Shown piece by piece: positions 16,385 to 24,852 of a DNA stretch of 29,074 nucleotides. Origin of the DNA: an uncultured Roseburia sp. (GTDB taxonomy: Bacteria > Bacillota > Clostridia > Lachnospirales > Lachnospiraceae); contig URJS01000021.1 in NCBI GenBank assembly GCA_900548205.1, positions 1-29,074 of the forward strand, written 5' to 3'. The position numbers and the translations under genes were made by a program. Under the pieces are notes generated by a model. It was not told the DNA's origin and did not search any database. It saw only the letters and a program-made list of their open reading frames with translations. Numbering within the stretch: the first letter of the stretch is position 1; each line of letters begins with the position of its first letter.

Positions 16385-17947
16385 CTATCGGGCAGCTTCC
16401 CGACTGCCGCAAAAATTCCATAGAAGCTCTATTTGACCTGTGTTCCGCACACTTAGCTTTCTGACAAACACCTCCGTGCCCCAGCGGTTCAGCTTGCGGA
16501 TCCCGCACGCATTTCGCAAAATGGTATCATCCGAAGCCTCCGCACCAAGCGCCGTCTCCATCCTCCCACAGAGCTGCTCCTGCTGCTGCAGCGCACTTTT
16601 TAAGAGCTCCTCTCTCCTTTGCAGCGCACTGCGCGCGGTTTTATATTCATTTCCGGAAAGCTGCCCACTTTTGTATCGTTCATAAGTCTTCGCCTTTTCC
16701 CCCACAATACACTCAAGCTGCCCCTGAAGCTTATCCATCTCTTTCCGCTCTGCCCGACAGCGGCTGGTGCACGCCTCCTCATAATATTTCCGCACATCAC
16801 CGATCTCTGTCTGTCTGCCGATCTCCTTTTGCAACGCGGATAAAATCGTCTGCTCTAACACACACACATACACCCGCTCCAAACAATTCTCATTGCCCGT
16901 CGAATAACGACTCCCACAGTAAAAATATGGTTTTTTCGCATTGCGGTACCGCAGCGCCCTGCCGCACTCCGCGCACAACACTTTTCCCTGCAATACATGC
17001 GCCGCGCCGTCGCTGTGTGTTTTTTGCAGACTGCGCGGCTTCCTTTCTCCTCTTATCCGCTGCACCTCCTCAAATACCTTCCGCGCAACGATCGGCTCAT
17101 GGTGGTCATAGGTGATCCTCCACTCATTTCTCGGCTTTAAACGCGGCTTTCCTCCCACTGTCTCCCGCTCATATTTCCCATAGACCACATCCCCCGCATA
17201 AAAGTCATTTCTCAGCATCGTGCAGACAGTGCTTCCCTCCCATGAAAATCCTTTTCCAACAGGCTTCCTGCGCGCTGCTCCGCGTGCCATCAGATATTCA
17301 ATAGGGGCTTTGATGTTCTCCTGATTGAGCTTCTTTGCGATCTCCACCGAAGTATATCCCTCCAATGTCAGGCGAAAAATCCGCCGCACAAGCTCTGCTT
17401 CCTCCTCCACAATCTCCACCTGATTCCTGCCGCCCTCCTTTTTTTTGTATCCAAAAGGACAATTCCCGCTGCAATACACCCCGCGCTCCTTTTTTGCGTG
17501 CAGGGACGACTTGACCTTTACGGACAGATCTTTGGAATACAAGTCATTCATCAGATTTTGAAACGCGCGCTCCATACCGCCCGTTTTCCCGCGGACGTCT
17601 CCGCTGTCGTAGCCGTCGTTTACCGAGATAAACCGGACACCCCAAAACGGAAATATCTGCTCCACATAGGAGCCTGCCTCCACATAATCTCTGGCAAACC
17701 GCGAAAAATCCTTGACGACGATGCAGTCCGCCTTCCGCGCTCTCACACATGCCAAAAGTGCACGCATCGCGGGTCTGTCAAGATTCGTACCACTGTAGCC
17801 GTCATCCGCAAATTCGAGAAGCTCGTAATCCTCAAAATGCTCTCTGATGTACTCCTTCAGAAGCAGCCGCTGACAGGAGATACTGCTGCTCTCCTCACAG
17901 CTTAAGGCGTCCTCCTTCGATACCCGCAGATAGATCGCAATATTCAT
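16385..17947 (-). CDS. Large serine recombinase C (third of trio)
   Basis: 520 residues from the ATG at 17947, which overlaps the stop of the previous gene as ATGA; a longer reading from 17965 is less likely. Resolvase catalytic domain at 1-150: nucleophile Ser10 in YLRVSKED, then GYSGTNLDRPAM, VVKDFSRFARDYVE. Recombinase domain about 160-270 (PFGYKKKEGG, NDFYAGDVVYGK). Zinc ribbon about 320-365 (LCAECGRAL ... FYCGSR). Coiled coil about 390-470. The family cuts and rejoins DNA through a Ser-linked intermediate and moves integrative elements between short att sites. All catalytic residues look intact. Cotranscribed and translationally coupled with two sisters. Confidence 0.95.
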   Translation of the reverse strand: MNIAIYLRVSKEDALSCEESSSISCQRLLLKEYIREHFEDYELLEFADDGYSGTNLDRPAMRALLACVRARKADCIVVKDFSRFARDYVEAGSYVEQIFPFWGVRFISVNDGYDSGDVRGKTGGMERAFQNLMNDLYSKDLSVKVKSSLHAKKERGVYCSGNCPFGYKKKEGGRNQVEIVEEEAELVRRIFRLTLEGYTSVEIAKKLNQENIKAPIEYLMARGAARRKPVGKGFSWEGSTVCTMLRNDFYAGDVVYGKYERETVGGKPRLKPRNEWRITYDHHEPIVARKVFEEVQRIRGERKPRSLQKTHSDGAAHVLQGKVLCAECGRALRYRNAKKPYFYCGSRYSTGNENCLERVYVCVLEQTILSALQKEIGRQTEIGDVRKYYEEACTSRCRAERKEMDKLQGQLECIVGEKAKTYERYKSGQLSGNEYKTARSALQRREELLKSALQQQEQLCGRMETALGAEASDDTILRNACGIRKLNRWGTEVFVRKLSVRNTGQIELLWNFCGSREAAR

Positions 17948-19632
17948 CCTGCTCCTCCATTCCAAAGCGCTTCATCACACGATCCCTTTCCGTGCATCCC
18001 TTCCCGTGTCTTCTGCGCCGTGTCCCTCCACCTCCAGACAATGACTGCCCGTTTTCCCTGATAAATGAAAATCTGCTCGATCAAGCTTTCAACCAGACAC
18101 GCATCCAGCTTTCCGCCATCTGCGCATTGCACAAGAGCACTGATCAGCCGGTTCTGCCGCTCTGCCTGCCCGTCTATGAGGGAAGCTTTCGTATGCAGGA
18201 GCGACAGTTTCTGCCCGACTTTCTCCCGCTCCTGCACAAGCAGCTGTTTTTGTCTCAGAAACTGTGTCTGCGAAATCCTCCCCTCCTTGTATTCCAGATA
18301 AACGCCGCTCATCTGCAGCGCTTTTCCTTCCATTGCCTCCTGCAGCTCCTCCTGCTTTTTCTGTATGAACATTTTTTGTTTTTGCGTCTCCGCATTGCTG
18401 TGGTTCAAAAGCATTTTCAAGGAAACGCCGCAGCGCGCAAATTCCTCCTTTAATATATGTAAAATGATTTTTTGAAGCCGGAGAAATGTGATATAACCGC
18501 CCGCACAATGTTCCCCGTCTATCCTTCTCCTATTCGGACAGCTGTAAAATACAAAACGTTCTGTCTCCTCCCCAAAGCTCTTTTTCCCATGTGCCATGCG
18601 AACCAGTCTGCGCCCGCACTCCCCGCAGTACAAGACGCCCCGAAATATATCTTCCGCCGGTTTGCCGCTTCGCCGCGTACATTTTTGCATCCTGCAGTTG
18701 CCCTTAAGCCTTTCGCCTACCCGGTAAAACACCTCCTCGGTCACCAATGCCTCATGCGTATGCTCCACCGCAACAGGCTCATCCATATATTTTCCCGACT
18801 GCACAAGACTTCCAAGATAAGCCTGATTGCTCAATATCGTCCGCAAAACAGTCGTGTCCCACTGCTTTAACTCCTGTCCCTCCTTCTGGCAGACTGTTTG
18901 ATATTTTCTGTGATCACTCGGACGGTGGATCCCCTGCCCGTACAGCCATTCGATCACAGACGCAAAAGTCTCCCCGGCATCATAGCGGACAAATATCTGC
19001 CGGACGATCTCACTGCCGGCCTTCTCCCGTATAAGCGTCCGCTTTCCGTTTCTCATCCCCACCGTATACCCATAAGGGGCAACGCTTCCCACAAATTCCC
19101 CCCGTTCCATTTTCAAGCGCTTGCCGGCTGCCGCCTTCTTTGCAATATCCCTTGCATAAAACTCATTTGCAATATTTTTCAGGTGCACAGACAGCGCCTC
19201 ATTCCCGGTCAACCGGTCCATACTGTCATATTGGTCGGTGATAGAGATAAACCTGACGCCCATAAACGGAAAAATTTTCTCCACAAAATCTCCGGTCTCA
19301 ATATAATTTCTTCCAAACCGCGAGAAATCCTTTACGATCACACAGTTGACCCGTTCGTCCCGAATATCCTCCATCAAACGCTCAAAATCCGGCCGGATAA
19401 AATTCGTTCCTGTCGCTCCTAAATCGCAATAGCAATCATACAAGGTCATTTCCCCGTGTGATTTTAAATATTCCTTTGCCAACGCAATCTGATTTTCGAT
19501 AGAAGCTTCTTTTCCGTCATGGTGCTCTACCGACAGTCTCGCATAAATCCCGGCCGCATAAGCTTTCCCCACACCTTCCTCTTTCCCCATTTGGTTTTCC
19601 AAACAAAATCTGCGCTTTGACGTCCGCGCCAT
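17944..19632 (-). CDS. Large serine recombinase B (second of trio)
   Basis: 562 residues. Catalytic Ser34 in GIYARLSVEHHDG follows a ~25-residue basic extension. Next come CDLGATGTNFIRPDFERL and VVKDFSRFGRNYIE, the recombinase domain around 185-300 (PYGYTVGMRNGK, NQAYLGSLVQSGK), zinc ribbon about 340-390 (LYCGECGRRLVRM ... FYSCPNR ... C) and a long Gln/Glu/Lys coiled coil. Its ATG follows the stop of recombinase A with no gap, and its stop overlaps the start of recombinase C. The three sisters differ throughout, so they are long-separated paralogues, perhaps with distinct jobs (integration, excision, directionality), as for CcrA/CcrB pairs. Confidence 0.95.
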   Translation of the reverse strand: MARTSKRRFCLENQMGKEEGVGKAYAAGIYARLSVEHHDGKEASIENQIALAKEYLKSHGEMTLYDCYCDLGATGTNFIRPDFERLMEDIRDERVNCVIVKDFSRFGRNYIETGDFVEKIFPFMGVRFISITDQYDSMDRLTGNEALSVHLKNIANEFYARDIAKKAAAGKRLKMERGEFVGSVAPYGYTVGMRNGKRTLIREKAGSEIVRQIFVRYDAGETFASVIEWLYGQGIHRPSDHRKYQTVCQKEGQELKQWDTTVLRTILSNQAYLGSLVQSGKYMDEPVAVEHTHEALVTEEVFYRVGERLKGNCRMQKCTRRSGKPAEDIFRGVLYCGECGRRLVRMAHGKKSFGEETERFVFYSCPNRRRIDGEHCAGGYITFLRLQKIILHILKEEFARCGVSLKMLLNHSNAETQKQKMFIQKKQEELQEAMEGKALQMSGVYLEYKEGRISQTQFLRQKQLLVQEREKVGQKLSLLHTKASLIDGQAERQNRLISALVQCADGGKLDACLVESLIEQIFIYQGKRAVIVWRWRDTAQKTREGMHGKGSCDEALWNGGAG

Positions 19633-21291
19633 TTAAAACGCTCCCCTCCCATCCCTCTGCTGTACCGAAAAAAGATCTGCCAATGTCTCTTGCCATTCCC
19701 ACGCTTCCCGATAACTGAGCTGTATCAAAATCCGCTTATCCTCACAGACCTCTATCCGTTCCACAAAGGCAAGCAAGATCTCCCTGTCCAAGTCTGCAGG
19801 CTGGAGCCTCTCCCTCATCCGCTCCAGCTTCAGACCGGACTGCGCCCCCTTGCGCAACATCTGCTTTCGCATTTCTTCCTGTCCGACAAGCGCCTTCTCT
19901 CTTTCCCTGTACTGCATTTCGTATATTTTACCAAAACATAAAAAGTCCTCCTCTGTGATAATCCCCTCCTTAAAGTCCTCATAAAGCGCTGCGCGAAGCT
20001 TCGGATATTTCTCCTGCTCCCTGCGCAGACGCACAATCTCCTCCGCGATCCCTGCCGCTTCCGAAAGGTCTCCCTCCCTGATAGATCTATACCCAAGCCG
20101 ACTGTCCTTGTCCGTAAGCAGGAGCATCTGGATCCGTATGACCTCAAAGACCGCACGTTTCAAATCCTCCTCTGCGATACTGTGTCTGGTACAGCCCTCG
20201 CTTCTGTTTCTGGTAGAGCAGATGTAATATATTTTCTCTCTGCCCTTATACCTGTTCACCCTGCGTATCATCGGCTCTTTGCAGTCTCCGCAGAACAAAA
20301 GTCCGGCGAACATGTGCGGTGTCTCTTTCCCCTTTCCCGCTCTGGTGTCCACCTGTAAAAGCCTCTGCACCTTAAGGAAATCCTCCCTGCAGATGATCGC
20401 CTCATGTGTCCCCGGCACCTTAATCCACTCATCCTCCGGTTTTTTTAACACCTTATCAACCTTGTAGCTGACCTTTTCCGACCTTCCCTGTACCATCGTT
20501 CCGGTATATATCTCATTCGTCAAAATCCGTTTTACCGTCACAGAAGACCACTTGGAAACTATCCCCGTCCGAAAACCGGTCGCATAATGCTCCCCATGCT
20601 CCCTTTTGTATGCAAGCGGCGAGAATATCCCGTTCTCATTCAGCCGTTTTGCGATCGCGAGGCTGCTCATGCCCTCCAGCTTCCACGCAAAAATATGTCT
20701 CACAATGCACGCCGCGTACGCATCCACCACCAGCCGGTTTTTATCTGCCTCATCTTTCCGGTACCCATAGACCGCAAAGGCCCCGATAAACCTTCCCATT
20801 TCCCGCTTTACCCTCTGATGGCTTTTTACCTTGCCGGAAATATCCTGACAGTAGGCGTCGTTCACAAAGTTTTTTACCGGAATGATAAGAGAGGTAGTAT
20901 TGCGGTCTGCCGTCAGACTGTCATAACGGTCTGTAATCGCGATAAAGCGCACAGAAAAAGCCGGGAATATCTTTTGAATGAATCGCCCGGCTTCGATATA
21001 ATCTCGTCCAAATCTGGACAAATCCTTCACCACAACACAATTTACACGCCCCGCTTCAATATCCGCCAGCATCCGCTTGAAATCCGGCCGGTTGAAATTC
21101 ACTCCCGAATATCCGTCGTCAATATAAATATCAAACAGCTCCATATCCTCCTGCGCCTCCACAAAGGAGCGTGCCAGTTCACGCTGGGCTGCGATACTCT
21201 CACTCTCTCTCTTTTTTCTGCCGTCAATATCCTCATCGTCTCTCGATAAACGCAGATAGATCGCCGTATGATAACATACCTGTCTTTTCAT
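19633..21291 (-). CDS. Large serine recombinase A (first of trio)
   Basis: 552 residues. Catalytic Ser16 in TAIYLRLSRDDED. Then DDGYSGVNFNRPDFKRML, VVKDLSRFGRDYIE, and the recombinase domain about 170-290 (VYGYRKDEADKN, NEIYTGTMVQGR). Zinc ribbon near 330-375 (LLFCGDCKEPMIRR ... YYICSTRN ... GC). Coiled coil about 410-480. The ATG overlaps the stop of the DUF6870-like gene as ATGA, so a four-gene translationally coupled operon is evident. TnpX-like proteins of this class excise and insert clostridial elements without other factors. Which sister acts at the protease junctions cannot be told from sequence. Confidence 0.95.
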   Translation of the reverse strand: MKRQVCYHTAIYLRLSRDDEDIDGRKKRESESIAAQRELARSFVEAQEDMELFDIYIDDGYSGVNFNRPDFKRMLADIEAGRVNCVVVKDLSRFGRDYIEAGRFIQKIFPAFSVRFIAITDRYDSLTADRNTTSLIIPVKNFVNDAYCQDISGKVKSHQRVKREMGRFIGAFAVYGYRKDEADKNRLVVDAYAACIVRHIFAWKLEGMSSLAIAKRLNENGIFSPLAYKREHGEHYATGFRTGIVSKWSSVTVKRILTNEIYTGTMVQGRSEKVSYKVDKVLKKPEDEWIKVPGTHEAIICREDFLKVQRLLQVDTRAGKGKETPHMFAGLLFCGDCKEPMIRRVNRYKGREKIYYICSTRNRSEGCTRHSIAEEDLKRAVFEVIRIQMLLLTDKDSRLGYRSIREGDLSEAAGIAEEIVRLRREQEKYPKLRAALYEDFKEGIITEEDFLCFGKIYEMQYREREKALVGQEEMRKQMLRKGAQSGLKLERMRERLQPADLDREILLAFVERIEVCEDKRILIQLSYREAWEWQETLADLFSVQQRDGRGAF

Positions 21292-21599
21292 TCTGCTTCC
21301 CCTGATCCTTTGTTCCCACAGCTTACTGTATCGGTATCCGCGGTAAGCTCCGCCATTTTGGAAATATACTGCATCATCCGATCATTCAGTGTTTCTTCAC
21401 AGTCCGAATATTCTGTTTTTACCGTATAATCTCCCACACGGACAAGATACGGATTATGTACCTGCTCCACATAGCTCTTGATCCGCTTTGCTGCCGGCTG
21501 CTTCCGGTCAATCTCAATCCCTGTAATATCGACCAGTTCCTCCGGTTTTACCGTTCGGATGTCTGCCTGACTCATTTTTTGCAGAATCTCACTGTCCAA
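21288..21599 (-). CDS. DUF6870-like small recombinase-operon protein
   Basis: 103 residues from a TTG at 21599 placed 5-7 bases after GGGGGAG; the frame is open to 21650 but has no comparable ribosome site there. Conserved blocks are ADIRTVKPEELVDI, IKSYVEQVHNPYLVRVGDY-VK, and a C-terminal segment TLNDRMMQYI. I recognise the pattern DIRT-x-P-x-LVDI ... NPY-x-VG from small proteins encoded beside clostridial serine recombinases (DUF6870, named from memory). Its place as first gene of the recombinase operon, overlapping recombinase A by four bases, makes a recombination-directionality or regulatory role plausible, but this is inference. Confidence 0.75.
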   Translation of the reverse strand: MDSEILQKMSQADIRTVKPEELVDITGIEIDRKQPAAKRIKSYVEQVHNPYLVRVGDYTVKTEYSDCEETLNDRMMQYISKMAELTADTDTVSCGNKGSGEAE

Positions 21600-21690
21600 G
21601 ACCTCTCCCCCTTTCCCTTGAGATTCTATGCGCAAGGAGGCATGTCTCATTCGTAAAACAGCGCGCGGTGCGTCCTGTATGCCACCCCTA

Positions 21691-21770
21691 TATGAACAAC
21701 GAGCGACACGCTTTGCGAGCCACTCTTATGTCAACAACGAGCGACACGCTTCGCGAACCGCTCTTATGTC
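21691..21770. repeat. Tandem ~37-bp repeats upstream of the recombinase operon
   Basis: Units beginning TATGAACAACGAGCGACACG (21691) and TATGTCAACAACGAGCGACA (21727), differing at a few positions, followed by a third start at 21764. On the minus strand each unit edge reads TTGACATAAGAG-N-GG (two good copies and one degenerate), close to TTGACACAAGAGGG at the element's right junction. Candidate recombinase-binding or internal att sites in the recombinase promoter region. Confidence 0.65.
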
Positions 21771-21812
21771 AAAAAAGACCCTCCCATGATCTTCACATCA
21801 CAGAAAGGTCTT
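21771..21812 (-). terminator. Terminator of the GH3-GtrA operon
   Basis: On the minus strand AAGACC ... GGTCTT with a long loop is followed by TTTTTT. It begins eleven bases after the GtrA stop and isolates the sensor/GH3 operon from the recombinase operon. Confidence 0.6.
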
Positions 21813-21822
21813 GAAAAGATAT

Positions 21823-22320
21823 TTATTCTTTTTTCATAATGAAAAATTTCATAGCCGGATAGCTGATGACTACCTGCAGCAGGATGTTCAGGATATTCGC
21901 AAGTGTCGGCGCCAGACCTTCCGGAATCCCGATGCGGATAAACAGCTCCTGACTGTAAGCAGGCAGCGCCGAAGAAAGCACCACAAGCACAACAGCCAGC
22001 AGAATATACCTCGGAACCGCCTTTTGAAACGCCGCATTGGACCGAAATACCCAGTACTTCTGAACAAAGAAGTTCACCGTCTGCGCTGCTGCCGTCGCCG
22101 CCAGAAAGCTCAGGAAACCACACAGTCCCAAGCTCTCCGGCGTCGTATACCGAAAAAACAGGAATTGAAACGGCTGATCGGACAGTCCTGTAAACAGCAG
22201 TCCCGTGCCCAACCACATCACGATGAAATTTGTCACCGTGGCGCAGTTTGACAAAATATTAAATAAAATAAATTCCCACAAATCCGGATGTTTTCCCTTC
22301 CATATTTGAAATGCATTCAC
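21823..22320 (-). CDS. GtrA-like membrane protein (polyprenyl-sugar flippase family)
   Basis: 165 residues with four hydrophobic helices (about 17-45, 62-86, 103-122, 136-158). GtrA-type features are FILFNILSNCATVTNFIV, a central TAAAQTVNFFVQKYWVFR and the final NILLQVVISYPAMKFFI. GtrA proteins are thought to flip undecaprenyl- or polyprenyl-phosphate sugars for glycosylation of wall polymers or O-antigen. The ATG overlaps the stop of the GH3 gene by four bases, so the two are made together. That coupling suggests the glycosidase and the flippase act on the same glycan system, though no glycosyltransferase accompanies them. Confidence 0.85.
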   Translation of the reverse strand: MNAFQIWKGKHPDLWEFILFNILSNCATVTNFIVMWLGTGLLFTGLSDQPFQFLFFRYTTPESLGLCGFLSFLAATAAAQTVNFFVQKYWVFRSNAAFQKAVPRYILLAVVLVVLSSALPAYSQELFIRIGIPEGLAPTLANILNILLQVVISYPAMKFFIMKKE

Positions 22321-24737
22321 AGTCGTCTGCTCCTTTCCTTATGCATTCTGCGGTTTGCAAAAAATCCCCGGATAACGCCGCCCAATCCCCGGAAAAAATG
22401 GCCGTTGCAGATAGTCAGTATCGAAGCCGCCATGTCCATGCTGACCATCCCGTTCGTCATTTTGGCAATCCCCCGAAACGGCATATTATAGATAAACAGC
22501 ACATTCAAATTCGGCGTGCCCTTTTCCACACTCTTTCGTTTTATATCCTTTAGTATTTTCCCTGCAAGCCGGGCAAGAGGATTCCTCGCATAATAAAGCT
22601 GCGACAGTGAGTCATTCATCTCCAAAAGCGCGCGCTCATCCCAGTCTTTTTCGGGAATGGGACGTCCCAGCAGCGCTTCAAACGCCGCATCCGACACACA
22701 CTCCACCCGGGCGCTGTAATAATCCTTCAATCTCTCTTTGTCATAGGAGACAGACGCCTGCGTCCCGTCCACCTCCACAGTTTTCTGCAGCGGACGCTCC
22801 GCCGCATTCGGTCCTACCGAAATGGTGTAGGTTCCCGTTTCGATCTCCCAATGCCTCGTCCAGACATTGTAGTAACGGAATGCCTTATCGTCCAGCGCTA
22901 TCACAACCGTTTTACTCTCTCCCGGTGCAAGACCCACTTTTGCAAAGCCCTTTAATTCAATGGCAGGACGGAACAGCTCGCTCTCTTTCATGCCGATATA
23001 AAGCTGCGCGATCTCCTCACCAAACCGTTCCCCGGTATTTGTCACGGTAAAGCTCACGCTCTCACGCGATACCTGTAGGTTGAAATAGGAAAAACTGGTA
23101 TAGCTTAACCCATACCCAAACGGAAAGCAAACCTTCTTCCCTACCGTCTGATAATAACGGTATCCCACAAACAAGCCCTCCCGGTACTCCGCTGTCCGTT
23201 GTCTGCCCGGAAAATAATTATAGCTTGGCGCATCCTCAGAATGCACCGGATAGCTCTCCGCCAGTTTTCCGGACGGATTGATTTTTCCGGTAAGAATATC
23301 TGCCATCGCGCCCGCACCCGCCTGACCGGAAAGATAACCGTTAAGCAAAGCTCTGCACTGGTCCAGCCACGGCATTTCCACCGGACTTCCGCCGGCGAGA
23401 ATCACAACAACATTCTTATTTACCTCGGAAACAGCCTGCAAAAGCTCCTCCTGATTGCCCGGAAGGCGCATATTCTCCCGATCCATCCCTTCGCTCTCTG
23501 CAATTTCCGGCTGTCCCAGATAAAGCAGCACCACCTCCGCAGAACGCGCCAGTGCAACAGCGCTGTTTTTTAACCCCTCATCCGCTTTGCCGTCTCTGCG
23601 GTATCCCTGCACCGCTCCAATAATTTCCAAGCCACTCTGCTCCAGCATGTCCGCGGGTCTGTCTAACCTTGTGGGATTGACCACGGAAGACCCGGCGCCC
23701 TGATACCGGGGGGTGAATGCCATATCGCCAATGATCGCCGTCCTACAGCCGGATGCCAATGGCAGCAGTCCGCCTTCATTTTTCAGCAGCACCGCTGTCG
23801 CAGCTGCCACACGGCGCGCCTGTGCATGGTGCGCCTCCTCGTCAAACGATCTCGCTGCCTGCTCCACCGCACCGTGTACAGAAAATACCACATCCAGAAG
23901 CTCGTCCACACGCTGGTCAATGATTTCATCCGTGATACGCCCCTCTTGATACGCACGCAGCACATCCCCGTCACTATCTCCGAGAACACCGGGCATCTCC
24001 AGATTGCTCCCTGCCCGGATCCCTTCTACATGGTCGTTAGAGCCTCCCCAGTCTGTGACGACAAATCCGTCAAATCCCCATTCTCCCCGCAAAATATCTG
24101 TAAGCAGCTTGGCATCCTCATTCGTGTACACACCGTTTAAACGGTTATACGAGGTCATGATCGCCTTTGCGCCGCCCTCCTTAACCGCAATCTCAAAACC
24201 AGTCAGATAAATTTCACGCAGGGTTCTCTCATCCACAATGCTGTCACTTGACATCCGCAGCAGCTCCTGGGAATTCGCCGCAAAATGCTTCGGACATGCC
24301 GCGATCCCATTGGACTGTATTCCCCGGATCAGCGCTGCCGCCATTTTCCCGGACAGATAGGGATCCTCCGAAAAATATTCAAAATTACGTCCGCCCAGCG
24401 GGCTTCGTTTGATATTTAACCCGGGACCAAGCAGCGTGCCGACGCCCTGACTTGCCGCCTCAGCGCCTATGACTGTCCCCATCTGCTCCGCCAGCTCTAT
24501 GTCCCAGCTGTTTGCCAGACCGGCGGCTGTCGGAAAACAAGTCGCCGGACAGCTCTCATTCAGACCCAGATGATCGCCGGCGCCCATCTGACGCCGGACG
24601 CCGTGGGGACCGTCCGAAAGGACCATCGACGGAACGCCCGCCTCCGGGAACGCATAGGTACTCCAAATATCCTGACCGGACAGCAGCGCTACCTTCTGCT
24701 CTCTCGTCAATTTCTTTAAAATGTCCTCATGCCTCAT
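22317..24737 (-). CDS. GH3 family beta-glycosidase, cytoplasmic, classical order
   Basis: 806 residues. TIM barrel at 1-290: SDGPHG, GPGLNIKRSPLGGRNFEYFS, KH151FA, SYNRLNG, and nucleophile Asp229 in FVVTDWGGSNDH. The alpha/beta domain follows (VLLKNEGGLLPL, GAGSSVVNPTR, ILAGGSPVEMPWL, SGQAGAGAMADILTGKINPSG), then an FnIII-like domain about 560-650 (VSFTVTNTGERFGEEIAQLYI, LKGFAKVGLAPGES). A ~150-residue tail ends in a basic stretch (RRMHKERSRRL). No signal peptide, so it acts inside the cell. Expected reaction is retaining hydrolysis of beta-glucosides or related terminal sugars. AAGGAGAATTTGC precedes the ATG. The gene follows the kinase gene after a 115-base promoter region with direct repeats. 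Confidence 0.93.
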   Translation of the reverse strand: MRHEDILKKLTREQKVALLSGQDIWSTYAFPEAGVPSMVLSDGPHGVRRQMGAGDHLGLNESCPATCFPTAAGLANSWDIELAEQMGTVIGAEAASQGVGTLLGPGLNIKRSPLGGRNFEYFSEDPYLSGKMAAALIRGIQSNGIAACPKHFAANSQELLRMSSDSIVDERTLREIYLTGFEIAVKEGGAKAIMTSYNRLNGVYTNEDAKLLTDILRGEWGFDGFVVTDWGGSNDHVEGIRAGSNLEMPGVLGDSDGDVLRAYQEGRITDEIIDQRVDELLDVVFSVHGAVEQAARSFDEEAHHAQARRVAAATAVLLKNEGGLLPLASGCRTAIIGDMAFTPRYQGAGSSVVNPTRLDRPADMLEQSGLEIIGAVQGYRRDGKADEGLKNSAVALARSAEVVLLYLGQPEIAESEGMDRENMRLPGNQEELLQAVSEVNKNVVVILAGGSPVEMPWLDQCRALLNGYLSGQAGAGAMADILTGKINPSGKLAESYPVHSEDAPSYNYFPGRQRTAEYREGLFVGYRYYQTVGKKVCFPFGYGLSYTSFSYFNLQVSRESVSFTVTNTGERFGEEIAQLYIGMKESELFRPAIELKGFAKVGLAPGESKTVVIALDDKAFRYYNVWTRHWEIETGTYTISVGPNAAERPLQKTVEVDGTQASVSYDKERLKDYYSARVECVSDAAFEALLGRPIPEKDWDERALLEMNDSLSQLYYARNPLARLAGKILKDIKRKSVEKGTPNLNVLFIYNMPFRGIAKMTNGMVSMDMAASILTICNGHFFRGLGGVIRGFFANRRMHKERSRRL

Positions 24738-24780
24738 GCAAATTCTCCTTTGGTGTCACACTATTCCAAAAATTAAATTT

Positions 24781-24845
24781 ATCATAACACCTTTGCCGTC
24801 TGCCGGACACCTTTGGCATGGTTTGCATGTTTCCTTGCATGAATT
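24781..24845 (-). promoter_or_regulatory. GH3 promoter with LytTR-like direct repeats
   Basis: On the minus strand a TATGAT -10 candidate (24781-24786) is immediately preceded by CAAAGGTGT (24787-24795) and a second CAAAGGTGT (24807-24815), 20 bases apart. There is no consensus -35, as expected for an activated promoter. Further upstream CATGC occurs three times (24816-24845). Direct repeats two helical turns apart are the usual arrangement of LytTR sites; the cognate regulator would be the one encoded at 26169-26879. Inference from spacing. Confidence 0.5.
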
Positions 24846-24852
24846 GCTTTTT

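Noticed and set aside
16355..21650. Recombinase operon as a separate nested element with CATGTCTC at both flanks
   Set aside because: The 8-base match (about 16374 and 21641) is likely chance, with no broken gene at either point. The protease split gives much firmer boundaries.
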